From an uncultured bacterium (lineage in GTDB: Bacteria > Cyanobacteriota > Vampirovibrionia > Gastranaerophilales > Gastranaerophilaceae), in contig USHE01000075.1 of assembly GCA_900554385.1 (NCBI GenBank), positions 1 through 8,862 of the forward strand: 8,862 nucleotides of DNA, given 5' to 3'. This document shows positions 1 through 6,480 of this stretch, one piece after another. The notes beneath the pieces were generated by a model, which saw only the letters and a program-made list of their open reading frames with translations, did no database searches and was not told the DNA's origin. The stretch's first letter is position 1. Every line of letters begins with the position of its first letter. A program made the position numbers and the translations under genes.

Positions 1-89
1 TAAGAGTAAACTTTCTGCGGCTGCTTTTTGAATGCGCACAACCCTATTACTTTTTCTTCTTCTTTGAAAAGTTTTTTTAATAATTCCAT
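1..89 (-). CDS. 5' end of an unidentified leftward gene (partial)
   Basis: The reverse strand has an ATG at 89-87 followed by 29 sense codons and no stop before the window edge. The peptide begins MELLKKLFKEEEKVIGLCAF and is lysine/glutamate rich. A good Shine-Dalgarno sequence, AAGAAGGA, lies at 104-97, seven bases before the ATG, and this decides the start. An overlapping upstream ATG at 96-94 runs into a stop after six codons and is rejected. The gene is divergent from the DUF1858 gene at 195. Too little is visible to name a family. The start is well supported; the function is unknown. Confidence 0.6.
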   Translation of the reverse strand, partial: MELLKKLFKEEEKVIGLCAFKKQPQKVYS

Positions 90-96
90 ATACACA

Positions 97-104
97 TCCT
101 TCTT
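97..104 (-). promoter_or_regulatory. Ribosome binding site of the partial leftward gene
   Basis: The reverse strand reads AAGAAGGA, seven bases upstream of the ATG at 89. It is the main evidence that the short open frame at the window edge is a real gene start. Confidence 0.55.
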
Positions 105-111
105 TTTAGTG

Positions 112-117
112 TATAAT
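112..117 (+). promoter_or_regulatory. Candidate -10 box upstream of the DUF1858 gene
   Basis: A consensus TATAAT lies about 78 bases before the ATG at 195. No good -35 hexamer is seen at 16-18 bases (the region reads TATACA/TACACA), so this is a weak call. The 77-bp stretch before the ATG has no other clear promoter. Confidence 0.3.
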
Positions 118-194
118 TTATTTAATGATACTGTGTAAAAAGTCAATACAATGCGTGCAAATAGCGCAGACTAATTTAAAAAGGAGATAGAATT

Positions 195-401
195 ATGGCT
201 GAAAAAGTGACAAAAGAAATGAATATTATGGAAATTGCACAATCTTATCCTGAAAGCATTCAAGTGTTTCAAAAATACGGTTTAGGATGTATCGGATGTG
301 CTGCTGCAAGATTTGAAAATTTGGAAGCAGGCGCACGCGTTCATGGTTTTGATCCTGATGCAATGGTTGCTGAAATTAACGAATTAATCGAAAACAGATA
401 G
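195..401 (+). CDS. DUF1858 / hybrid-cluster-associated redox disulfide domain protein
   Basis: This 68-residue single-domain protein fits the DUF1858 family (the prismane-associated disulfide domain, related to the N-terminal part of ScdA/RIC-type iron-sulfur repair proteins). The N-terminal block (residues 5-30) matches the usual pattern of a short helix, a 'P...VF.KYGLGC' segment and then a CxxC pair, here C32 and C35 in GLGCIGCA. The second half (41-66) is the usual helical tail with FDPDAMVAEINEL. No signal peptide or membrane segment is visible, so it is cytoplasmic. The start is fixed by AAGGAG at 181-186, eight bases before the ATG. It is a single-gene unit ending in the hairpin at 469-500. 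In the family the paired cysteines are thought to be redox active or to bind metal or Fe-S clusters, but the biochemical role is not settled. Family call secure; function inferred only broadly. Confidence 0.9.
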   Translation: MAEKVTKEMNIMEIAQSYPESIQVFQKYGLGCIGCAAARFENLEAGARVHGFDPDAMVAEINELIENR

Positions 402-423
402 AATGTTTGACTGCGTTTTTAGC

Positions 424-449
424 ATGCTTCGGCAGGGTTGAGCCGGCAT
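424..449. other. Imperfect hairpin between the DUF1858 stop and the terminator
   Basis: ATGC-TT-CGGC at 424-433 can pair with GCCGGCAT at 442-449, with a two-base bulge and the loop AGGGTTGA. It has no T-tract, so it is not itself a terminator. It may protect the 3' end of the DUF1858 transcript. It is more GC-rich than its surroundings. Confidence 0.35.
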
Positions 450-468
450 CAAAAGATTACAAAAATTT

Positions 469-500
469 AACGGCGGGTATTTTTCTACTCGCCGTTTTTA
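469..500. terminator. Rho-independent terminator, probably bidirectional
   Basis: An 11-bp stem, AACGGCGGGTA (469-479) against TACTCGCCGTT (486-496) with one G-T pair, closes a six-base loop and runs into a T-tract (495-499) on the plus strand. Read leftward, the stem is followed by AAATTTTTG, a weaker U-tract, so it may also stop the convergent 702-residue gene. It lies 68 bases after the DUF1858 stop. Confidence 0.8.
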
Positions 501-510
501 TGTGTGATAG

Positions 511-538
511 TTATAAGTTATAAGTTGTAAGTTGTAAG
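511..538. repeat. Four tandem heptamers, TTRTAAG
   Basis: TTATAAG occurs twice (511-524) and TTGTAAG twice (525-538), head to tail with no spacer. They end two bases from the stop codon of the minus-strand gene, so they lie in its 3' untranslated region. Short tandem heptamer arrays (STRR) are known from cyanobacterial genomes. Whether this array belongs to that class cannot be decided from one example. Confidence 0.75.
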
Positions 539-539
539 A

Positions 540-2648
540 TTATTTTTTCAAAAATCCTGCCATTGATTGTTTTTGAAATGGTTGGGTCTTTATTGTTGCA
601 GGTTGTGCAGTTTGTGAATTTGGAGCAGGTGTACTTTCTGTTTCTTTTACCTGTTGAGGTTGTTGTATCTGAGGTGCAGCAGACGGAGTTTGTTCTGTCA
701 TTACTGCTTTTTCTTTAGCCCTGTCGTTTTTCGTCATTCTGTCACAATATCTTGCAAGCCATATCATAAACATTGGTACAAGTGCAAGTGTTGATAACGC
801 TCCGAATGTGCTGTTCATTGTTTTTGCGTAATTGATGTATTTATTGCCTTTTACGTTTTTGAACTCTTTGTAAATATTTTGAAGTGATTTATTATCAGGG
901 GCAATATTTTTGAATGCGTCTTTGATTTCCTGAATTGTAGCATTTTTCAAAGGTTTACCCAAGATAGCTTCTGCGTTAGTCTTAACATTCTTATCAAGCC
1001 CTAACATCTTTTTGATGTTACCGCCGTTTTCTTCAACAAAGTCAAAGAAACCGTTAATTCCACCTTTGTATTTATCGATGTTGCTGTATTTAGATGTGAT
1101 TTCAGCACTTGTTAATACGTGAATACCGTTGCCTGCTGTAAAGTAGTTTTTAACTTTGTGTAATAATGAATTTGCGTGATCTGCAGGTTTTGTATTTAGT
1201 GCAAGTCCTGATAGTTTTGAAAATGCTTGAGAGCAAGCTCTGGATAATGCTTTTGCTCCGAACAGGATTGCTGCGAAACTTGATATATCACGTACCAGAA
1301 TTTCTTTTTTGTCGTATTTATCCTGACCGTTTATATATCTTGGAGGCAGGCAGAAGCCGAACAATAATGTCAGCATCGCAGTAACAGACATTGAAGGACC
1401 GTCAAAGTCAAACTTATCAGCAAGTTTTTTAAGCCAGCTGGTACTCATTACAGTGTCGCCGGTTTTTGCCATAACTTTTTGAATACCTGCACCCTGGAAC
1501 GGAATATCTTTCCCATTGGCTTTCTTTGCGTCTGGTTTATCTTCTGCTTTTTCTGTAGTTAGTTTATTTTCCGGTACGTCAGTGCTTTCTTCTGCATGAT
1601 TAAGTGCAGGGTTGCCCTTTAAACCGAGGTTGTATAATTTAGGAATTACAGTGTAGAAACCTACTACAGCCAAGAACATTGACATAATCGTCGTAAATCT
1701 TGACCCGATACGTCTTGATGTATGAGTTTTTAAGAATTCGGAAACATCTGTTGTACCATCTTTTTCAAGCTGCTTTGTCACAGACTCAATTGCATCGTTT
1801 GAGTAGTTTTTCATTGAGCTGAGCAGTTTATTAAAGCCTTCCGTAACAGGTTCTTTGCGGCCTTCCACTTTAAGATGTGCAGCCATTTCATTTACAGATG
1901 GTGAAAGATTTTCTTTCTTTAACATCATAAAGTCATCAGCAAGATTTTTTGTTAAATCTTCTGCGGAACCGTCAACTTTAATGTCGAGGAGATTTTTTAT
2001 AAATCCTTTAGATTTAGCGTTTTCGATTTCAATTACTCTGTTGGTGAATTCTGCCGCTGTTTTATTAATATCAAGGTTTGCAATCGGTTTAGTGCCGTTT
2101 TCAGTACCCAGTGTTTCGTTTAAGACATTTTTGAATACATTTTCATAAAACTCTTTTTTAGTTTTTGCAATATCTGAGAGAGTATTTCTGTTCTCGGTGG
2201 CGTAAGTTTCGAAAATTTGTCCTAAACCTTTTATTGTATCTATTGAAACATTATTCGCAGAGCCTGAATGTTTTGTTATAAAATGAAGCATTATAGCAGG
2301 AATAATGAATGCGCTTGGACCGCTTAATATTTCACGAACGCCTTCTTTTCTTGCAAATTCCCAGTTTAAAGGTCCGTGTTTTTTCCCGTTTTCGTCTTCT
2401 TTTCTTCCGCGGTTCAAACCTTCTTTAATTCTCGGAGCAACCATACCGATACCGTCCTGCGCAATAAACGATGCTGCAAATCCGCCTCTATCAATGGCAT
2501 CCATCAACATGACAATAGGGTTACTTCCTTTAAATGAAGGTGCATAATTTACATTATTAACTTTATTATTCGACTGCTGCTGATTTTTGGATTGTCTGTT
2601 TCGGCGCAAGTTATCGCTAACCGGTGTACTAATTGCTTTTACTACCAT
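540..2648 (-). CDS. Large multi-helix protein of unknown function with N-terminal SFKG motif
   Basis: I cannot assign this 702-residue protein to a named family. Residues 1-37 are polar and N/Q-rich and lead into APSFKG (36-41), a motif I recall at the N-termini of uncharacterised Melainabacteria proteins. Hydrophobic, probably membrane-embedded segments lie near 106-125, 318-340, 422-436, 455-468 and 613-633. There is no cleavable signal peptide. The stretches between them are soluble, helical and rich in K, E and N (roughly 135-310 and 485-605). The tail (651-690) is P/Q/T-rich and low in complexity, ending in MAGFLKK. Segments at 66-125 (APR...FARKEGVRE...P) and 430-466 (LPPRY..GQDKYDKKEILVRD) loosely resemble the core of the two paralogs at 4221-5467 (RP.F..D....ETKKY.A..E), so this may be a larger member of the same group; that is by-eye inference. 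The ATG at 2648 has only AGGGA one base away, a poor ribosome site. The N-terminal tail argues for this start because the next Met lies beyond SFKG. It is transcribed alone from the promoter at 2776-2804. Confidence 0.85.
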   Translation of the reverse strand: MVVKAISTPVSDNLRRNRQSKNQQQSNNKVNNVNYAPSFKGSNPIVMLMDAIDRGGFAASFIAQDGIGMVAPRIKEGLNRGRKEDENGKKHGPLNWEFARKEGVREILSGPSAFIIPAIMLHFITKHSGSANNVSIDTIKGLGQIFETYATENRNTLSDIAKTKKEFYENVFKNVLNETLGTENGTKPIANLDINKTAAEFTNRVIEIENAKSKGFIKNLLDIKVDGSAEDLTKNLADDFMMLKKENLSPSVNEMAAHLKVEGRKEPVTEGFNKLLSSMKNYSNDAIESVTKQLEKDGTTDVSEFLKTHTSRRIGSRFTTIMSMFLAVVGFYTVIPKLYNLGLKGNPALNHAEESTDVPENKLTTEKAEDKPDAKKANGKDIPFQGAGIQKVMAKTGDTVMSTSWLKKLADKFDFDGPSMSVTAMLTLLFGFCLPPRYINGQDKYDKKEILVRDISSFAAILFGAKALSRACSQAFSKLSGLALNTKPADHANSLLHKVKNYFTAGNGIHVLTSAEITSKYSNIDKYKGGINGFFDFVEENGGNIKKMLGLDKNVKTNAEAILGKPLKNATIQEIKDAFKNIAPDNKSLQNIYKEFKNVKGNKYINYAKTMNSTFGALSTLALVPMFMIWLARYCDRMTKNDRAKEKAVMTEQTPSAAPQIQQPQQVKETESTPAPNSQTAQPATIKTQPFQKQSMAGFLKK

Positions 2649-2775
2649 ATCCCTACTTTAAATTTTCATAACTATCTACACATATATTTAATAAAACTAT
2701 TAATTGCTGCTTATTGCTAGTTCAAGGGGTTTGTTTAAAATAATTTAACAAAACTTTGATTGAATAAGTGTAATC

Positions 2776-2804
2776 ATTATACTTAATATGTAGTAATTTT
2801 GCAA
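2776..2804 (-). promoter_or_regulatory. Promoter of the 702-residue gene
   Basis: On the reverse strand TTGCAA (2804-2799) is followed after exactly 17 bases by a consensus TATAAT (2781-2776). Transcription would begin near 2769, giving a leader of about 120 bases before the ATG at 2648. I see no clear riboswitch or hairpin in that leader. Confidence 0.6.
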
Positions 2805-2901
2805 GAAATTTACTACAAATATAACAATAAGTTTACAAACCTGTAATAAACTCTATTTTTAAATAAAAACTAAGTATTAAAAGGCTGGCTTTTGTATCAA
2901 A

Positions 2902-2930
2902 TTGACATATAGTGTTTTCTATTTTAAACT
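2902..2930 (+). promoter_or_regulatory. trmFO promoter, predicted to give a leaderless mRNA
   Basis: A perfect -35 box TTGACA (2902-2907), a 17-base spacer and a -10 box TAAACT (2925-2930) lie directly before the gene. Only six bases (CAACTT) separate the -10 box from the ATG at 2937. Transcription normally starts about seven bases after the -10 box, so it should start at or next to the A of the ATG. No Shine-Dalgarno sequence is present. Confidence 0.7.
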
Positions 2931-2936
2931 CAACTT

Positions 2937-4238
2937 ATGGAAGTTAAAGTTATCGGAGCCGGTTTAGCAGGAAGTGAAGCTGCTTTACAGCTGGCAAAAA
3001 GAGGAATAAAGGTTAAACTATATGAAATGCGCCCCGTTAAATCTACAGGTGCGCATAAGACGGAAAATTTCGCAGAATTTGTATGCTCAAACAGTCTTGG
3101 GGCTTCTGATTGCTCTAATGCGTCAGGCTTATTAAAGAGAGAAATGGAAATTCTTGGCGGAGAATTGATAAAAATAGCCAGAGGATGTGCTGTTCCTGCG
3201 GGAAATGCTCTTGCAATTGACAGAGAATTGTTTTCGCAGACGGTTACTGATAAGATAAATGCCGAACCGAATATAGAAGTTATTAGGGAAGAAGTGTCAG
3301 AAATTCCTGATGGTAACGTTATTATGGCGTCAGGTCCGTTGACTTCTGATTTGCTTGCGGAGTCAGTGAGAATGTTTACGGAAAGCGAACATCTTTACTT
3401 TTTTGACGCTATTGCGCCTATTGTTGAAAAAGACAGTATAGATTTCGATAAAGCGTTTTGGGCAAGCAGATACGATAAGGGTGAGGCTTCTTATATTAAT
3501 TGTCCGATGAATAAAGAGCAGTACGAGAAGTTTTATGATATTTTGATTAATGCGCCTAAAATAGAGTTAAAAGAATTTGAAAAGAATGCAAAGTTTTTTG
3601 AAAGCTGTTTGCCTATTGAAGTTTTAGCCTCAAGAGGGGTTGATACCTTGCGTTTTGGACCTATGAAGCCTGTTGGACTTGTTGATAAACGCACTGGAGA
3701 AGACAATTACGCTGTAGTACAGCTCCGTCAGGATAATTCGGCAAAAACACTTTTTAATCTTGTTGGATTTCAAACAAATTTAAAATGGGGTGCGCAAAAA
3801 GAACTTCTTCAATCAATACCGGGGCTTGAGAATGTAAATATCGTAAGGTATGGTGTAATGCACAGAAATACCTTTATAAATTCTCCAAAACTTTTAAACG
3901 CATCCCTCCAAACTCGTAAGAGGGCAAACCTTTTCTTTGCAGGGCAAATTACGGGAACTGAAGGGTACACTGAATCTATCGCATCCGGGCTGCTTGCTGG
4001 TATTAATATTGCAAGATATTTGAATGGAGAAACTTTGTTGGAGCTTCCGCAAGAAACAATGCTCGGAGCTTTAACTCGTTATATTTCAAACCCTGAACAC
4101 GAAAAATTCCAGCCGATTAACTCTAACTGGGGAATTGTTCCTCCTGTTGAACTGCCGAAAAAAGAAAGAAAAAATAAAAAGCTGAAAGCTGAACTTATTG
4201 TAAAACGATCTTTGGATGTTTTAGGCGGTTTTGTTTAG
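2937..4238 (+). CDS. trmFO: Methylenetetrahydrofolate-tRNA-(uracil-5-)-methyltransferase TrmFO
   Basis: TrmFO makes 5-methyluridine at position 54 of the T-loop of tRNAs, using 5,10-methylenetetrahydrofolate as carbon donor and FAD/NAD(P)H as reductant; it is a cytoplasmic flavoprotein. The 433-residue length is typical. The FAD-binding Rossmann motif GAGLAG is at 7-12, followed by the GidA-like MRP (31-33). The family signature around C50 (FVCSNSLG) is intact. A second conserved cysteine, C224 (ESCLPIEVLASRG), corresponds to the second functional cysteine described in Bacillus and Thermus enzymes. The C-terminal FAD-contact motif GQITGTEGYTESIASG spans 337-351. The ATG is chosen because the Rossmann strand begins at residue 2 and the promoter leaves no room upstream. 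It is a single-gene unit with no obvious terminator; its last 18 bases overlap the 3' end of the convergent gene. Family assignment is secure. Confidence 0.97.
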   Translation: MEVKVIGAGLAGSEAALQLAKRGIKVKLYEMRPVKSTGAHKTENFAEFVCSNSLGASDCSNASGLLKREMEILGGELIKIARGCAVPAGNALAIDRELFSQTVTDKINAEPNIEVIREEVSEIPDGNVIMASGPLTSDLLAESVRMFTESEHLYFFDAIAPIVEKDSIDFDKAFWASRYDKGEASYINCPMNKEQYEKFYDILINAPKIELKEFEKNAKFFESCLPIEVLASRGVDTLRFGPMKPVGLVDKRTGEDNYAVVQLRQDNSAKTLFNLVGFQTNLKWGAQKELLQSIPGLENVNIVRYGVMHRNTFINSPKLLNASLQTRKRANLFFAGQITGTEGYTESIASGLLAGINIARYLNGETLLELPQETMLGALTRYISNPEHEKFQPINSNWGIVPPVELPKKERKNKKLKAELIVKRSLDVLGGFV

Positions 4239-4850
4239 TGTGTTATTGTTTTCATGCTGTTTGGGTTTGTTTTCTTCCAGACCAAGAAGTCTTAACGCAG
4301 GGTGGATAAATGCGTGGCTTACCTGAGGTGCTAATATTGCAAGTCCGATAACTGAACCTAACAAAGAGCCTGCTTCAATACTACCTTTTATTTTAGAAAA
4401 AGCTTCGGGTTCGTCATGTGTAAGAAGTTCTCTTTTTATTTCAGGTGTAAATCTGTCTTGAAGTTTGTTTATGTTCAGCAAATGTTGCCTGTCTTCAATG
4501 GATTTATCGGAAAGTTTTCTGTATAAATCATAGTTTTTCAAGTCTTTAAAATGATTAAAGCCGGCTTCCGGCATGTCTTTGAAAAGATGATTTTTTGCAT
4601 ATTTAAATGCCCCTTTTCTAAATACGGGAACGACCAGAGCCATGTATACGGCAAGACATGTTGCCTGATAAAGAAATTCTTTTGCTGCTGCGTATTTTTT
4701 TGTTTCAGGCGAGATGTTATTATCTATTAGTATGAAGCCAGGTCTGCCTATGGCTTTGAGGACAGTTTCCGTGGTAACTGCGGAACTTGTACTCTGAACG
4801 AGGTTTGTTAATCCTGAATTAGTCAGTGCGCTTGTAATTGGTCCTATCAT
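4221..4850 (-). CDS. Helical membrane-associated protein of unknown function, paralog A (distal)
   Basis: This 209-residue protein is of unrecognised family. The core motif is KAIGRPGF..ID (32-43), then PETKKYAAAKEF (48-59), running into a hydrophobic segment (about 58-77). A charged helical middle (80-155) follows, then a second hydrophobic segment (about 160-185, with a proline, LAPQ) and a polar N/K tail. No signal peptide is seen. The same order of motifs, spacing and hydrophobic segments occurs in the gene just upstream (4847-5467), so the two are tandem paralogs. The ATG overlaps the upstream stop as ATGA (4850-4847), and an AGGCGG ribosome site sits three bases away inside the upstream gene, pointing to translational coupling. 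Its stop lies 18 bp inside the convergent trmFO end, with no terminator visible. It could be a scaffold or membrane-remodelling protein, but nothing in the sequence identifies a catalytic site. Confidence 0.85.
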   Translation of the reverse strand: MIGPITSALTNSGLTNLVQSTSSAVTTETVLKAIGRPGFILIDNNISPETKKYAAAKEFLYQATCLAVYMALVVPVFRKGAFKYAKNHLFKDMPEAGFNHFKDLKNYDLYRKLSDKSIEDRQHLLNINKLQDRFTPEIKRELLTHDEPEAFSKIKGSIEAGSLLGSVIGLAILAPQVSHAFIHPALRLLGLEENKPKQHENNNTLNKTA

Positions 4851-5467
4851 ACGCCGCCTACTTTCATTCCTGTTTGGGGAGCTGCCATAAATGTCTGCAG
4901 CTTAACAGCAGGTTTTTTGTTATATACGGGAGGCGTTGGCTGAATTGGGGTCTTATGTTCTGTGGTTGTATTTTCTGTTGGCATTTTTAAAATCTTTGAC
5001 ATAACAGGTTTAATTGTAGCAGAACATAGTGCCGGTATTGCAACAAGAGCCGCTGTACATACGCCAATAAATCTGAGGTTATTTGTTGCGCGCATTTTGT
5101 ATTTTTCAAGTTGTTTTTCTGCGGATTTGAGGGCATTAGTAATCTTATCGTTTTTTAGTCCGTCTGCAATGTCCTGCTTAATTTTGCTGTTTAAAAAATC
5201 CTCTTTGGTAACTTTTTTTGTAAAAAGAGGAGAACATTTTCCAGCAAGATAACCGCAGCCCAGATATACAGGTATTGCGATAAGTTCAGTTAAGCCTTCT
5301 CTTAGTGCAGTATATTTTTTAGTTTCGGGTTTTTCCGTTTTGTCCATCATCGTGAATGTAGGACGGCAAATCCCTTTTACCGCAGCGATGGCAACGACCG
5401 CATACGTAGGCTTATTATTTTCTCCCAAGTGAGAGCATACGTTTCTTAAAAAATTTTGAAATCCCAT
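4847..5467 (-). CDS. Helical membrane-associated protein of unknown function, paralog B (proximal)
   Basis: This 206-residue protein shares with its downstream neighbour the core KGICRPTF..MD (31-42), PETKKYTALREG (47-58) and a hydrophobic segment at about 59-77. It also has a charged helical middle and a second hydrophobic stretch (about 132-155, LVAIPALCSATIKP); a Pro/Thr/Lys-rich tail follows. The open frame extends to a TTG at 5587, but that codon sits in the -10 box of the predicted promoter. The ATG at 5536 has no ribosome site. I choose the ATG at 5467 because it puts the RP motif 34 residues from the N-terminus, matching the 35 residues in paralog A; GCCGGA lies about five bases upstream as a weak ribosome site. 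No named family recognised. The gene is divergent from the anti-sigma/sigma cluster and shares its promoter region. Confidence 0.75.
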   Translation of the reverse strand: MGFQNFLRNVCSHLGENNKPTYAVVAIAAVKGICRPTFTMMDKTEKPETKKYTALREGLTELIAIPVYLGCGYLAGKCSPLFTKKVTKEDFLNSKIKQDIADGLKNDKITNALKSAEKQLEKYKMRATNNLRFIGVCTAALVAIPALCSATIKPVMSKILKMPTENTTTEHKTPIQPTPPVYNKKPAVKLQTFMAAPQTGMKVGGV

Positions 5468-5550
5468 TTTGTCCGGCTTTGTAATTTTATATTTCGACCT
5501 GCTTATGTTAAAACCAAAAAAATTTTTTTTCAACATATCATAAAGAAAAA

Positions 5551-5580
5551 TGAACAAAAATTTTTGCAAATCGTTATAAT
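5551..5580 (+). promoter_or_regulatory. Candidate promoter of the anti-sigma/sigma operon, with ECF-like features
   Basis: TATAAT (5575-5580) is preceded at 18 bases by TGAACA (5551-5556), four of six matches to the housekeeping -35. The same bases also read TGAAC (5551-5555), N16, CGTTA (5572-5576). This resembles the AAC-N16-CGT layout of ECF sigma promoters such as those of the SigW type, and the spacer contains an A5T5 run. Autoregulation by the operon's own ECF sigma factor is therefore possible. The transcript would start near 5587, about 13 bases before the ATG. Confidence 0.45.
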
Positions 5581-5607
5581 TATACAAGAGGTTATTATAA
5601 TGGATAA
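5579..5607 (-). promoter_or_regulatory. Candidate promoter of the paralog pair (leftward)
   Basis: The reverse strand has a consensus TATAAT at 5584-5579, with TTATCC (three of six matches to the -35 consensus) 17 bases upstream at 5607-5602. The -10 box overlaps the rightward TATAAT, forming the palindrome TATAATTATA (5575-5584). The leader to the chosen ATG at 5467 would be about 105 bases. Confidence 0.4.
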
Positions 5608-5947
5608 AAAATGTACAAAATACGAAGCTTTATTTACTTTTTCCGATGAGAAAACATTGAAAGAGCATGTTTTAACCTGTGAAGATTGTCAGGCGGAGCA
5701 GGAACTTATGGATAAAGTTTCAGAACTTTTGCAGGAAGTTAAGTCGGAGTTTTTAGAACGCAGAAGGTCTTTTGCAAAGTTGAAAGCCGTATGTGCGGCA
5801 TTTGCAATACTTTTTAGCGGAGTTACACTCGGCATAATCAATTTGAATACGGATATTGCAGATACTATAAAATACGGTCATGTTCTAACTATTGAGGATT
5901 ATGGATTTCCTGTAGATTCTTACGGGCTGATAATGGTGGATGAATGA
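5600..5947 (+). CDS. Membrane-anchored zinc-finger anti-sigma factor
   Basis: This 115-residue protein has the layout of a ZAS-type anti-sigma factor. A cytoplasmic N-terminus carries C5 and the H-x3-C-x2-C motif H23-C27-C30 (HVLTCEDC); the C5/H23/C27/C30 set can hold zinc and contact the sigma factor. An amphipathic charged helix (34-60) follows, then one transmembrane segment (about 63-82) and a short external tail of about 33 residues. The open frame continues upstream to 5456, but the ATG at 5600 has AAGAGG eight bases before it and lies just after the predicted promoter, so it is the start. The sigma factor gene overlaps its stop (ATGA, 5944-5947), which is the strongest evidence for partnership. 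The external tail is too short for a separate sensor domain, so the Spy-like product two genes on may supply sensing. Function inferred from motif and context. Confidence 0.8.
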   Translation: MDKKCTKYEALFTFSDEKTLKEHVLTCEDCQAEQELMDKVSELLQEVKSEFLERRRSFAKLKAVCAAFAILFSGVTLGIINLNTDIADTIKYGHVLTIEDYGFPVDSYGLIMVDE

Positions 5948-6441
5948 ATTTTAAAGAGATAATTAAGAAGAACAGAGTTAATGTAAAAAATATCATTCGA
6001 AAGATTTCCGGTGAAGATAACGAGGATTTGGAGCAGGAAGTTTATCTGAAGGTGTGGAAAAATTCTGATAAATACAACGAAACCGGTAATTTTAGAGGTT
6101 GGATTAGCACTGTTGCTAAAAATGTTGCGAAAGATTATTTGAAATCTTCTGCTAGAAAGCGTGAACAGTTAATTGCAGAAGATGACAAAACTTTTGAAAA
6201 TTTAAAAGATACAAAAGCTTCTCCTGAACTTAATGTGTTAAAAAATGACAGGCAAAAAAGAATACTTGAGGCAATAAATTCATTAAAGCCAAAGTTTCGG
6301 GAAGTTATAGTTTATACTGAATTTTACGGATATACCTATGAGGATTGTGCGAAAAAGTTTCATTGTCCGATAGGTACCATAAAATCCAGAATATATAATG
6401 CAAAAAAAGAATTGGCAGAAGAATTAAAAGACTTATTGTAA
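5944..6441 (+). CDS. ECF-type RNA polymerase sigma factor
   Basis: The 165-residue product contains the two domains of extracytoplasmic-function sigma-70 factors. Region 2 (about 3-73) has DLEQEVYLKVWKN (28-40) and the -10-recognising FRGWISTVAKNVAKDYLK (50-67). A linker of about 35 residues follows, then region 4 (about 107-160), with LKPKFREV and the -35-recognising helix GTIKSRIYNAKKEL (144-157). There is no region 1.1 or 3, as expected for ECF factors. It directs RNA polymerase to a stress regulon once released by the anti-sigma factor encoded immediately upstream. The ATGA overlap and the GGTGGA ribosome site three bases before the ATG, inside the anti-sigma gene, indicate coupled translation. 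The anti-sigma gene comes first here; more often the sigma gene does. The exact ECF group is not assigned. Confidence 0.93.
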   Translation: MNFKEIIKKNRVNVKNIIRKISGEDNEDLEQEVYLKVWKNSDKYNETGNFRGWISTVAKNVAKDYLKSSARKREQLIAEDDKTFENLKDTKASPELNVLKNDRQKRILEAINSLKPKFREVIVYTEFYGYTYEDCAKKFHCPIGTIKSRIYNAKKELAEELKDLL

Positions 6442-6452
6442 CTATATATAGT
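6441..6452. repeat. Perfect 12-bp palindrome between the sigma and Spy-like genes
   Basis: ACTATATATAGT starts on the last base of the sigma stop codon and lies in the 39-bp gap before the Spy-like gene. It is too AT-rich for a strong hairpin. It could be an operator or a chance AT palindrome. No -35/-10 pair is evident here, so the Spy-like gene is probably read through from the operon. Confidence 0.3.
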
Positions 6453-6480
6453 AGTAATTAGCAAGAAAGGAAACATTTGT

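Noticed and set aside
424..449. Terminator of the DUF1858 gene
   Set aside because: The hairpin is bulged and lacks a T-tract; the stem at 469-500 fits much better.
511..538. CRISPR-like array
   Set aside because: The units are seven bases and contiguous with no spacers; this is a simple tandem repeat.
1166..1384. Plus-strand open frame of 72 codons inside the 702-residue gene
   Set aside because: It is antisense to a long coherent gene, lacks a ribosome site and encodes no recognisable motif; a shadow frame.
1855..2148. Plus-strand open frame of 97 codons
   Set aside because: Antisense to the same gene; composition reflects the complementary codons and no start signal is present.
2305..2547. 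Plus-strand open frame of 80 codons
   Set aside because: Antisense shadow of the same gene with no ribosome site.
4962..5252. Plus-strand open frame of 96 codons
   Set aside because: Antisense to paralog B, whose conservation with paralog A supports the minus-strand reading.
5468..5587. N-terminal extension of paralog B to the TTG at 5587 or the ATG at 5536
   Set aside because: Neither has a ribosome site, the TTG lies in the promoter, and the ATG at 5467 gives the same motif spacing as paralog A.
5456..5599. N-terminal extension of the anti-sigma gene up to 5456
   Set aside because: The ATG at 5600 has a good ribosome site and lies just after the promoter; the extension would cover the promoter and adds basic, non-family sequence.
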